15,017 bases of DNA, from NCBI GenBank assembly GCA_034211115.1, contig JAXHTH010000112.1, positions 1-15,017 of the forward strand. The letters are read 5' to 3'. Source of the DNA: JAXHTH01 sp034211115. GTDB taxonomy: Bacteria > Planctomycetota > Phycisphaerae > Phycisphaerales > SM1A02. The notes beneath the pieces were generated by a model that saw only the letters and a list, made by a program, of their open reading frames with translations, did not search any database and was not told where the DNA came from. The translations under genes and the position numbers were made by a program. Numbering within the stretch: position 1 is the stretch's first letter; each line of letters starts with the position of its first letter. Shown in pieces: positions 1-6,168 of this stretch.

Positions 1-30
1 GGACCAGCAGAGACTCATGCACTACTCCGA
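1..30 (+). repeat. 30-bp direct repeat in RHS core, copy A
   Basis: This block is identical base for base to 321-350 and encodes DQQRLMHYSD in both places. It begins at the window edge, so the true repeat may extend further left. It is the anchor for the claim that the two RHS fragments are copies of the same core segment. Confidence 0.9.
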
Positions 31-163
31 CCGGTGGCAACTCCTGGAAGAGGATGTCTGGGACGACTGGACTGAGCAGACGCCCGGCGACATCGATCGC
101 CACGTCCAGTACGTCTGGGGCACTCGGTACATCGATGACATCGTCCTGCGCCGCGAAGAGTAA
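2..163 (+). pseudogene. RHS/YD-repeat protein, C-terminal fragment (copy 1, 5' end outside window)
   Basis: The frame is open from the left edge to a TAA at 161-163 and encodes 53 residues. They run from DQQRLMHYSD through RHVQYVWGTRYIDDIVLRRE, which is RHS/YD-repeat core text (the YVWG.RYIDD.VLR pattern found near the C-terminal end of RHS cores in planctomycetes and others). Full RHS cores continue past this point with further YD repeats, usually followed by a variable C-terminal toxin or tip domain. This one stops right after the LRREE stretch, so it looks truncated. RHS proteins are large secreted or surface shells, often used in contact-dependent toxin delivery, but no toxin domain is visible here. 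The upstream part lies outside the window, so it could be the true end of a larger, live gene. A second fragment sharing its first 30 bases follows immediately. Confidence 0.6.
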
Positions 164-171
164 TTGGGTAA

Positions 172-392
172 TTCGGGACAGGCACCAATATTGACACCCA
201 CGATGCCTGGAACCGCCTCGTGCGGGTGGAATACGGCCAGACCGTCCGGGGAGCCTACGTGTACAACGGCCTGAACTGGCGTATCATGAAGCAGGCCGAC
301 ACCGATGGCACCGGCGGCCCGGACCAGCAGAGACTCATGCACTACTCCGACGCCCCCGGAATGTGGCAACTCCTCTGCTGCCGGATGATGTC
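172..392 (+). pseudogene. RHS/YD-repeat fragment (copy 2, remnant)
   Basis: After an in-frame TAA at 169-171, the frame reads a YD-type repeat (HDAWNRLVRVEYGQ), then a stretch ending YNGLNWRIMKQADTDGTGG, then DQQRLMHYSD, the same ten residues that begin copy 1. The only initiation codon near the start is a GTG at 220 inside the repeat, so this is not a sensible gene start. After position 350 the match to copy 1 becomes patchy: the GTGGCAACTCCT and GATGTCTG words recur with small insertions between them. By about 392 the RHS similarity is gone. This looks like a relic of a duplicated or recombined RHS core segment, possibly an orphan cassette. The frame stays open to 774, but beyond about 392 that is only an antisense shadow of the metallopeptidase gene. 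Confidence 0.6.
321..350 (+). repeat. 30-bp direct repeat in RHS core, copy B
   Basis: This block is identical to 1-30. Downstream, identity breaks down within a few bases and then resumes in short words (GTGGCAACTCCT, GATGTCTG). That pattern fits duplication followed by small insertions or deletions. Confidence 0.9.
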
Positions 393-513
393 TGTGTTCA
401 CCAAACACCTTCCCGCGCAGGAGCCGCCTCTTGAAATGTGGGAACAAGTCGGGACGGTATCCCGTCTTCTGCGGGTCCAGGGTTCCAAGCCTTCCAGTCT
501 CCAAGCCTCCCTC
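393..513. other. Non-coding stretch between RHS relic and metallopeptidase
   Basis: I see no convincing coding frame here. The segment separates the RHS relics (+) from the 3' end of the metallopeptidase gene (minus). Its right third is an 8-bp-period repeat, listed separately. No terminator with a T-run is visible. Confidence 0.5.
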
Positions 514-514
514 C
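475..514. repeat. Degenerate 8-bp-period tandem repeat abutting the metallopeptidase stop codon
   Basis: Read on the + strand in steps of eight, the sequence is GTCCAGGG, TTCCAAGC, CTTCCAGT, CTCCAAGC, CTCCCTCC. The core word TCCA recurs, and units 2 and 4 differ at one base. The array ends on the last base of the metallopeptidase stop codon (TAG on the minus strand, 514-516). The pattern is weak outside these five units. It resembles in period, but not in sequence, the octamer arrays at 5616-5647 and 6065-6168. Confidence 0.55.
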
Positions 515-936
515 TACTCGTATCCCAGCGCTTCGAGGTCCTCCTCTTCGAGGCCGTAGTGATGGCCGATCTCGTGGAGGACGGTGATGCGGATCTCCTC
601 GCGGATGGCCTCCTCCCCGCCCCACCACTGGTCGTCGTCATCCTGCCAGCGCTCCCAGCCGCCCGCCTCGTCGATGATGCCTTCGCGGAAGATGTGGATC
701 ATCACCGGCGGCTCGTGAGCGTCGGACACCGAGCGCTCCGTGAGCGGCACGCCCGTGTGCAGGCCGCACAATGACTCGTTCTCGGGGTCCATCCCCAGCT
801 CGGCGAGCAGCTTCGGGTCCGGATGATCCTCGACGATGAGCGGCGCCTGCTCGATCAAATCGTGCAGAGGGGCCGGCAGCGCCTCCAGCACCTCCTCGAA
901 GAGGGCATCGAACCGTTCGCGTTCCTTCCGCTTCAC
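514..936 (-). CDS. Minimal zincin-type metallopeptidase family protein
   Basis: This 140-residue protein carries an HExxH zinc motif near its C-terminus (His121, Glu122, His125), in the context VLHEIGHHYGLEEEDLEALGY. That is the signature of the small Zincin_1 (formerly DUF1025) metallopeptidase family, where a downstream Asp (here Asp133) is the likely third ligand. The N-terminal FDALFEEVLEALP and central PPVMIHIFRE segments also fit the family. It is cytoplasmic, with no signal peptide or membrane segment. The physiological substrate of this family is not known to me. The start is a GTG at 936, supported by GAGAGG eight bases upstream; a nearer ATG runs into a stop after three codons. The gap to the pyrD stop is 12 bp, so the two are probably one transcript. 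The GATGDD-like central acidic run (DDDDQ) is unremarkable for the family. Confidence 0.9.
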   Translation of the reverse strand: MKRKERERFDALFEEVLEALPAPLHDLIEQAPLIVEDHPDPKLLAELGMDPENESLCGLHTGVPLTERSVSDAHEPPVMIHIFREGIIDEAGGWERWQDDDDQWWGGEEAIREEIRITVLHEIGHHYGLEEEDLEALGYE

Positions 937-944
937 CGAATCAT

Positions 945-950
945 CCTCTC
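945..950 (-). promoter_or_regulatory. Ribosome binding site of the metallopeptidase gene
   Basis: GAGAGG on the minus strand lies 8 nt before the GTG start and overlaps the TGA of pyrD. This makes translational coupling likely and decides the GTG start. Confidence 0.7.
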
Positions 951-1890
951 AGGCCTGCACCTGTCCGATGAGCTCGCGCACGGAGGCGCAGTCCTGGCCG
1001 GCGACCCATTTCGCCAGCCCCCTGGCGATCTTCAGGGGCGCGCGGGGGTTGACGAACAGGGCGGTACCGATTCCGACGGCGGAAGCGCCGGCGAGGATGA
1101 ACTCCGCCGCCTCGCGCCAGGTCATCACCCCGCCCAGCCCGATGATCGGGATGCCGGCCTCGCGGGCCACGCGATCGTAGACCTCGTGCACCATGCGCAC
1201 GGCGACGGGGTGGATGCCCGGCCCGCTCAGCCCGCCCGTCCCGATGCTCACCCGCGGCTGGCGGCTGTGCACGTCGATGGCCATGGCGGTGATGGTGTTG
1301 ATGAGGGTGAGGGCATCGGCGCCCTCCTCGATCGCCGCCCGCGCCATTGCGACGATGTCGCCCACGTTGGGCGAGAGCTTGACGATCATCTTCGTCTTCG
1401 AGAGAACCGGTCGCACCGCGCCGAGCAGCTCGCGGAGCTTCTGCGGATGCTCGCCGAACTGGAGGCCGTCCTCGACGTTCGGGCAGGAAACGTTCAGCTC
1501 GACCAGGGGGAGGGCGTCGGCGTCGTCGAACGCCTCGGCCACCGCGAGGTAATCGTCGAGGTTGTGGCCGGCGATGGAGCCGATGACGACCGTGTCGATC
1601 TTCTCGGCCTCAGGCAGCTTCTCGGCGAGGAAGCGATCCAGGCCCATGTTCGCCAGGCCGATGGCGTTGAGCATCCCGTGCGGGACATCGACGATACGCC
1701 AGGGCGGGTTGCCCTCGCGCTCCTCGCGGGTGATGGACTTGGTCACGATCGCCCCGATCGCGCGGGGATCGAGCACACCGGCCAGTTCATCGACGTAGCC
1801 GCAGGTGCCCGAGGCGGCGATGATCGGGTTGCGGAGGCGCACGCCCGCAAAGTCGATGCTCATGTCCGGCGTCGCAGCCATCGTCGACAT
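949..1890 (-). CDS. pyrD: Dihydroorotate dehydrogenase, class 1 (PyrD, B-type)
   Basis: This 313-residue FMN enzyme oxidises dihydroorotate to orotate, the fourth step of de novo pyrimidine synthesis, in the cytosol. Recognised features are the N-terminal NPIIAASGTCGY, the FMN/substrate contact TKSITREEREGNPPWR, GMLNAIGLANMG with the substrate-binding Asn/Gly residues, and ELNVSCPN with the class-1 catalytic base Cys136 (class 2 has Ser). Further along are MIVKLSPNV, TLINT, GGLSGPGIHP and the phosphate-binding GLGGVMTWREAAEF. The length is normal. Cys136 and the NPPxR.V..PHGMLNAIGL pattern favour the 1B (NAD-linked) type, which normally pairs with an electron-transfer subunit PyrK; no pyrK is in the window. 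The start is placed at the ATG at 1890. Internal ATGs at 1881 and 1863 are possible, since none has a strong ribosome binding site. Confidence 0.95.
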   Translation of the reverse strand: MSTMAATPDMSIDFAGVRLRNPIIAASGTCGYVDELAGVLDPRAIGAIVTKSITREEREGNPPWRIVDVPHGMLNAIGLANMGLDRFLAEKLPEAEKIDTVVIGSIAGHNLDDYLAVAEAFDDADALPLVELNVSCPNVEDGLQFGEHPQKLRELLGAVRPVLSKTKMIVKLSPNVGDIVAMARAAIEEGADALTLINTITAMAIDVHSRQPRVSIGTGGLSGPGIHPVAVRMVHEVYDRVAREAGIPIIGLGGVMTWREAAEFILAGASAVGIGTALFVNPRAPLKIARGLAKWVAGQDCASVRELIGQVQA

Positions 1891-2020
1891 GCTACCCGAT
1901 GCGAAGCGGATCGATGCGGCCGGCCGCCTATCATGCCCGGGAAATCAACGCCGCGTCGCGCACGGACAGCCCCGGCGCGGCCGGTCGACGAACAGCGCAC
2001 GCACTCAGGGAACGCCCATC
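1891..2020. promoter_or_regulatory. Divergent intergenic region between pyrD and the TPR-YggX gene
   Basis: These 130 bp must hold the start signals for both divergent genes. A TATCAT hexamer at 1929-1934 on the + strand is the only AT-rich -10-like word, and it lacks a convincing -35. No operator or riboswitch is visible. This is a positional inference only. Confidence 0.35.
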
Positions 2021-2659
2021 ATGAGCGACCTCGAAGAACGCATCGCCCGGTTCGAGAACATGGCGCAGGCCGATCCGGACAACGACATGGCCCATTTCAG
2101 CCTCGCCAACGCGTATCTCCAGGCGGAGCGGTTCGCCGAGGCGGCGACGAGCTTTCAGCGCTGCCTGGAGCTCAATGCGGACATGAGCAAGGCCTACCAG
2201 CTCGCCGGGGAGGCGATGATCAAGGCCGGCTGGACCGACCAGGCCGCCCGGACGCTCGAAGCGGGGTACCGCGTCGCCGCGGGCAAGGGCGATCTGATGC
2301 CGAAGAACGCCATCGTCGAGCTGCTGGCGAGCATCGGCCGCGAGCCGCCGGAGCTCCCCGCCGAGGTCGAGGACCGCGCCAGGCAGGCCGCCGAGGGCGG
2401 GGCGTTCGTCTGCGCACGCACCGGCCGGCCTGGGACACAGCTTCCCGATCCCCCCATGCGGGGCCCGGTCGGGCAGTGGATCTACGAGAACATCTCCGCC
2501 GAGACGTGGCGCGACTGGCTGGGTCAGGGCACGAAGGTCATCAACGAGCTGCGGCTGGACCTCTCCCGCGAGGCCGACCAGAAGGTCTACGACGAGCACA
2601 TGTGCGAGTACCTGGGGATCGATCCCGCACTTCAGAAGGAGCTCACCGGCAAGGCGTGA
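2021..2659 (+). CDS. TPR protein fused to a YggX-type Fe(2+)-trafficking domain
   Basis: This 212-residue protein has two parts. Residues about 20-92 hold two TPR-like helical repeats (AHFSLANAYLQAERFAEAATSFQRCLEL, then AYQLAGEAMIKAGWTDQAARTLEAGY). Residues about 129-200 match the whole YggX / Fe(2+)-trafficking family: the FVCARTG motif with the conserved Cys131, PPMRGPVGQWIYENIS, WRDWLGQGTKVINELRLDL, and the terminal EHMCEYLG. In E. coli, YggX is a free ~90-residue cytosolic protein linked to labile iron handling and protection of Fe-S clusters from oxidants. The TPR part suggests docking onto a partner (inference). The ATG at 2021 has CAGGGA nine bases upstream; the frame is open further left but without better starts. 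Its stop is only 7 bp from the convergent BatA-type gene, with no terminator between. Confidence 0.85.
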   Translation: MSDLEERIARFENMAQADPDNDMAHFSLANAYLQAERFAEAATSFQRCLELNADMSKAYQLAGEAMIKAGWTDQAARTLEAGYRVAAGKGDLMPKNAIVELLASIGREPPELPAEVEDRARQAAEGGAFVCARTGRPGTQLPDPPMRGPVGQWIYENISAETWRDWLGQGTKVINELRLDLSREADQKVYDEHMCEYLGIDPALQKELTGKA

Positions 2660-2666
2660 GGCACCG

Positions 2667-4682
2667 TCACACGTACGTCTTGCGGTGATAGACCCACCAC
2701 TCGAACATGAGGACGGCGAGGCAGAAGGCGATGGCCCAGGGCCAGAGCGGGGTATAGCCCCAAGTGTCCCCGGTCGCGGCGGCCACCGTCTCCTGCCCGA
2801 CGGCGAGGTTCTCGGCCGCGTCCAGGCGCCCTTCCGATTCGCCGGGCAGGTTGACGGCGAAGAACCGCTTGCGGATCTCGTCCGTCTCCGGCTCGTTCCA
2901 GCTCAGGGCGTAGATGCCGGTGAGGCGGATGGGGCCCCAGCTCAGGCGACTCGGGTCGCCGGGGCTGAGCGGCTCGACGGTGCCGTCGGGGAGGGTCAGC
3001 TCGATGTTGCTCGCCGTGGCGGGCAGGCGGGTCGTCAGCGCTTCGCCCACTTCGAAGCCCTGTTCGGTCACGCCGGCGCCGATGTGCCCGAGATAGTCGA
3101 CGGCGTTGAAGACGAAGGTGACGAAACTCCTCAGGAACGGCCAGTTCGTGTCCAGCGGATCGAACGTGACGTGGATGATCTGCATCGCGCCCCGCGAGAC
3201 GGCGACGATGATCGGCCCTTCCGTGCCCTCGGCGAGCACCTGCACGTCATCGGCGGGCTGGAGGAGCCGGCAATCGCCGATGAAGAGCTGATCGAGATTC
3301 ACGAAGCGGAGGGCGGGATGCTCGCCGCGCGTGCTGAGCACGATCTGCGCCGCCCCCTCGCCGTATTCGTTCAGCCCCTCCACCGGCGGGGCGGGACCGA
3401 ACGTGAGATACCGGCCCGGCGGCATCAGGTCCGCCGTCGGCGGGGCGTAGCGATCGAAGACGATCACGTCGTAGGCCTCGAGCCCGTCGGCCTCGGCGAG
3501 ACGCTCGTACTGACCGGCGGTGAGCAGCTCCAGCCGCTTCAATGACATCCCTTCCAGGACGCTGCGGAGGAGAAAGCTGCGCGGCGCGACGAGCCCGATC
3601 GTCAACTGCCTGGGCGGCGGGACGACCGCCCGGACGATGTTGTCCGCCGCCAGATCGTCATCGCGCAGGTTTGCCACCTCGATCACCGCCCCCCGCGGCT
3701 GCTCGAAGGGCGTGAAGACGACGTTGTTGCGACCGGGCAGGAGCGCGCCGGTGTCCGGGTCCGCCGTCGCGGCCGGGATCGCCACCTCCTCGACGGCCAT
3801 CGTGGTCAGATCCACCGAGAGCTGCACGTCGCAGGAAACGGACGACTCGTTGTGGTTGAGCAGGGCGGCGAAGACCTCGACCGTGGTCGGCCGGTCGTAG
3901 GGACGCTGGGCCTCGATGGCCGTGATGGCGACGTTGTCCGGTCTCTCGCTGCCGATGCGGTGATACACGAACGGCCGTTCATCCTCGGCGTCGGCGGTGC
4001 GCCAGATGACCTGGTCGGTGATGTCGCTGATTCGGCCGTCGGAGAAGAGCTCCAGGCGGGGCAGGTCGCCCACCGGGCGCGCTTCGCCCGTGATCGGATC
4101 GACCGGGTTGGACGTGTGGGCCCGGGCGAGCTTGAGGGCCTCGGCGATCTCCGTCTGACCGTGCGTGGGGCGGATGCGATCGATTGCGGCCAGCAGTTCC
4201 TGGCGCGAGCCGGAGAAGCCCGCGGTGGGCTCGGCGCGATCGGAGAATGCGACGATCATCGTCTCCCCCGCCGAGCGGGTCAGCCAGCCTCCGCTGTAGA
4301 TCGACTCGATGCGGTCGCGGGCGCGCTGCTTGGCCACCTCGAGGCGCGACGCGGCGTCTTCGACGTCCGTGGCCGTCATCGACGCGGAGTTGTCGATGAG
4401 CATCACGAGCTTGCCCGCTTCCGGGCGCGACGCCTGGATCTGCGGCTGCATCACCGACAGCACGAGCAACAGCAGGGCGAGCAGTTGCAGGAACAGCAGC
4501 AGGCTTCGCCGCAGACGCTGGAAGGGCGCGTTGGCGTGCAGATCCTCGATCGTGCGCTTCCACAGCAGCGTGCACGCGATGGGCTGCGGCCGGCGGCGCA
4601 GCTTGAGAAAGTACAGCAGGATCAGGGGCGGGATGAGCACCGCGGCCAGGATCGCGCCGGTCATGGGCGTCAGCCAGTTCAC
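2667..4682 (-). CDS. BatA-type VWA membrane protein
   Basis: This 671-residue protein starts with the BatA N-terminal module: TM1 at about residues 8-26 (ILAAVLIPPLILLYFLKLRRRP), a cytoplasmic loop, and TM2 at about 61-78. A VWA domain follows with an intact metal-ion-dependent adhesion site: Asp97-x-Ser99-x-Ser101 (LIDNSASM), Thr177 (HGQTEIAEAL) and Asp215 (LFSDGR). A long, probably periplasmic beta-rich region follows, with a TM near the C-terminus (PLWPWAIAFCLAVLMFEWW) and a short cytoplasmic tail. Such proteins are thought to work with MoxR ATPases and DUF58 partners in envelope assembly or stress tolerance. The start is a GTG at 4682 that overlaps the DUF58 stop in a GTGA arrangement, with GGGG nine bases upstream. 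A longer frame reaching 4799 is rejected because it adds a His/Arg-rich leader antisense in character. It is last in its gene train. Confidence 0.9.
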   Translation of the reverse strand: MNWLTPMTGAILAAVLIPPLILLYFLKLRRRPQPIACTLLWKRTIEDLHANAPFQRLRRSLLLFLQLLALLLLVLSVMQPQIQASRPEAGKLVMLIDNSASMTATDVEDAASRLEVAKQRARDRIESIYSGGWLTRSAGETMIVAFSDRAEPTAGFSGSRQELLAAIDRIRPTHGQTEIAEALKLARAHTSNPVDPITGEARPVGDLPRLELFSDGRISDITDQVIWRTADAEDERPFVYHRIGSERPDNVAITAIEAQRPYDRPTTVEVFAALLNHNESSVSCDVQLSVDLTTMAVEEVAIPAATADPDTGALLPGRNNVVFTPFEQPRGAVIEVANLRDDDLAADNIVRAVVPPPRQLTIGLVAPRSFLLRSVLEGMSLKRLELLTAGQYERLAEADGLEAYDVIVFDRYAPPTADLMPPGRYLTFGPAPPVEGLNEYGEGAAQIVLSTRGEHPALRFVNLDQLFIGDCRLLQPADDVQVLAEGTEGPIIVAVSRGAMQIIHVTFDPLDTNWPFLRSFVTFVFNAVDYLGHIGAGVTEQGFEVGEALTTRLPATASNIELTLPDGTVEPLSPGDPSRLSWGPIRLTGIYALSWNEPETDEIRKRFFAVNLPGESEGRLDAAENLAVGQETVAAATGDTWGYTPLWPWAIAFCLAVLMFEWWVYHRKTYV

Positions 4683-5608
4683 TTCAGCAGACCCCGTTTG
4701 CGCAGGTAATCGAGCAGCAGCGTATCGAGGCTGGTGTCGGTGTCGATGGTGATGTGCATGATCCCCCGACGCACGCAGAACTCGCGCAGCTTGCCGCAAT
4801 ACGTGTCGAGATTGCGCTTGTAGCGTTTGAGCAGCGCCGCGCTGACGGTGATCTCGGCCTTGTCTTCGTCTTCGACGTCAGTGAGGCGCAGATCGCCGGC
4901 CAAACCGTGCTTGCCGGGATCGACCTCCTCGGGACTGAGCACCTGCATGCAGAAGGTGTCGAACCCCCCGCCGGCGAGGTAGCGCAGTCCCTTCTCGTAG
5001 CCCTCCTTGAGCATGAAGTCGGAGAGAATCACCATCACCCCCTTGCCCTGGCGGCTGAGGGCGATGGCCCGCATGGCGTCGTTGAACCCGCTGCCCCCGC
5101 TCGGCTCGAGGCGGAGCAGCCACTCGCCCATCTCGCGCGTGCGGCGCAGCCCGCGCAGGTTGGGCAAGGGGCTCACGCCGTCGCTGTTGAACGCGTAGAG
5201 CGTGACGCGGTTGTGATTGGCCAGGCCGATGTAGCCCAGGGCCATCGCGAGGCGCTGGTTGAAGATGAACTTGCTGGGGTTGCCCCAGTGCATGGAGGCG
5301 CTGACGTCGACGGCGATGAGCAGCGACAGGTCCTCCTCCTCGAGGAACATCTTGAGGAAGAGCTTGTCGAGGCGGGCGTAGATGTTCCAGTCGATGAAGC
5401 GCAGGTCGTCGCCGTGCACGTAATGGCGGTAGTCGGCGAACTCGACGCTGGTGCCGCGTTTCTTGCTCCGCCGCTCGCCCTGGAGCTTGCCCGCGAAGAT
5501 CTTGCGGCTCATCACGTCGACCTGGTCCAGCCTGGCCATCAGATCGCTGCCGATGAGCTCGTCAACACGTTTGGGGGGAGTCTGGGTTGGAACGCCGAAG
5601 TCGGGCAT
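4679..5608 (-). CDS. DUF58 / VWA-like protein, MoxR partner
   Basis: This 309-residue protein has the DUF58 signature: SRKIFAGKLQGERRSKKRGTS followed by EFADYRHYVHGDDLRFIDW and NIYARLDKLFLKMFLEEED. A VWA-like fold then follows with Asp101-x-Ser103-x-Ser105 (AVDVSASM) and VILSDFM. No signal peptide or TM is seen, so it is cytoplasmic or peripheral. DUF58 proteins nearly always sit next to moxR. Here they are separated by about 500 bp holding the four-helix-bundle gene. The ATG at 5608 gives the usual start (MPDFG); a TTG at 5629 would only add repeat-derived residues. No Shine-Dalgarno sequence precedes the ATG: the upstream DNA is pyrimidine-rich and then becomes the octamer array, so the native leader may have been displaced. 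Its stop overlaps the BatA-type start. Confidence 0.92.
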   Translation of the reverse strand: MPDFGVPTQTPPKRVDELIGSDLMARLDQVDVMSRKIFAGKLQGERRSKKRGTSVEFADYRHYVHGDDLRFIDWNIYARLDKLFLKMFLEEEDLSLLIAVDVSASMHWGNPSKFIFNQRLAMALGYIGLANHNRVTLYAFNSDGVSPLPNLRGLRRTREMGEWLLRLEPSGGSGFNDAMRAIALSRQGKGVMVILSDFMLKEGYEKGLRYLAGGGFDTFCMQVLSPEEVDPGKHGLAGDLRLTDVEDEDKAEITVSAALLKRYKRNLDTYCGKLREFCVRRGIMHITIDTDTSLDTLLLDYLRKRGLLK

Positions 5609-5615
5609 AGGGAAA

Positions 5616-5647
5616 AGTCTAAACGTCAAAATGTCAAAACGTCAAAA
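5616..5647. repeat. Octamer tandem array, left of the four-helix-bundle gene
   Basis: On the + strand in steps of eight, the units are AGTCTAAA, CGTCAAAA, TGTCAAAA and CGTCAAAA, consensus NGTCAAAA. The array is AT-rich in a GC-rich neighbourhood. Its reverse complement (TTTTGACN units) matches the array on the other side of the four-helix-bundle gene: 5621-5640 against 6127-6146 is 17 of 20 identical in inverted orientation. Confidence 0.8.
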
Positions 5648-5674
5648 ACGGAGGAAGGACGCGGCGTATGTGAT

Positions 5675-6049
5675 CTATCTTTGCCTTGCGATGTGGTCCT
5701 GGGTCTTGTGGACGATTGTGGCCAGGATCTTCGTGTGTTCGACGGCCTCCTCGCGAAGAGGATCGCACACGGCGGTGGTCAGCAGGCCTGCCTGTTCGCA
5801 GAGAGCCAGCCAGTAGCGGGTCTCCGAGGCCTCCTTGCGTGCGATGCTGCACTTGTGGGCGAAATCGGCATCCGTCATCGCTTCCTCAGCCTCCCAGACG
5901 TTGGCCCCGATCGAGGTTCCGCTCCTCGCCAATTGCCTGCCAACGACCCACCCCCGTGTCCCCGGCGGGAGGCCGTCAATGGCGCTCAGCAAAGACACCG
6001 CAAATGACAATGTCCGATCCGCCAGATCACCTCTGATGCGTGCACCCAT
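5675..6049 (-). CDS. Four-helix-bundle protein (S23 / 23S rRNA intervening-sequence type)
   Basis: This 124-residue, mostly helical protein shows the family core: QLARSGTSIGANVWEAEEA at residues 39-57, then DFAHKCSIARKEASETRYWLALCE at 62-85. These match the four-helix-bundle (TIGR02436, S23-like) family, small proteins first found in intervening sequences of bacterial 23S rRNA genes and also widespread as lone chromosomal genes. Their role is not established. The ATG at 6049 is preferred (GGGG about ten bases upstream); a TTG at 6091 would add residues encoded by the octamer array. The gene sits between moxR and the DUF58 gene, which are normally adjacent, and is bounded by inverted octamer arrays. 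It therefore looks like an inserted cassette (inference). It contains no recombinase of its own. Confidence 0.88.
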   Translation of the reverse strand: MGARIRGDLADRTLSFAVSLLSAIDGLPPGTRGWVVGRQLARSGTSIGANVWEAEEAMTDADFAHKCSIARKEASETRYWLALCEQAGLLTTAVCDPLREEAVEHTKILATIVHKTQDHIARQR

Positions 6050-6064
6050 TGTTCGTGTACCCCA

Positions 6065-6168
6065 TGCGACTTTCTGAGATCTCAACCTCAAACACGCGTG
6101 ACGTTCTCACGTCTCGGGCTTCCATTGTTCTGACATTCCGACGTTTCGGTCTTTTGACGTTTCCGATC
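6065..6168. repeat. Degenerate octamer tandem array, right of the four-helix-bundle gene and overlapping the moxR 3' end
   Basis: Read in steps of eight on the + strand, the units include CGTGACGT, TCTCACGT, CTCGGGCT, TCCATTGT, TCTGACAT, TCCGACGT, TTCGGTCT and TTTGACGT (6097-6160), with weaker units on both sides. The consensus is about TYTGACGT, the inverse of the NGTCAAAA units at 5616-5647. The array holds the moxR stop codon (6107-6109) and encodes the last ~20 MoxR residues. It also forms the leader of the four-helix-bundle gene. The left end is fuzzy. Confidence 0.7.

Noticed and set aside
823..2688. A long + strand frame opposite pyrD and running through the TPR-YggX gene
   Set aside because: It is antisense to pyrD and out of frame with TPR-YggX, both of which have clear family motifs. 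Its product is low-complexity.
2655..2690. Bidirectional terminator between the convergent TPR-YggX and BatA-type genes
   Set aside because: Only 7 bp separate the stops, and the nearby ACGTACGT palindrome is too short and has no T-run.
4683..4799. N-terminal extension of the BatA-type protein
   Set aside because: It would overlap the conserved DUF58 C-terminus and encode a His/Arg-rich leader. The GTGA overlap start at 4682 fits the family N-terminus.
5632..5637. Perfect TTGACA (minus strand) as a -35 promoter box for the DUF58 gene
   Set aside because: It is part of the octamer repeat, and no -10-like hexamer lies 16-18 bases downstream (TTCCCT is there).
6065..6168. CRISPR-like array
   Set aside because: The units are 8 bp, contiguous and degenerate, with no spacers, and no cas genes are present.
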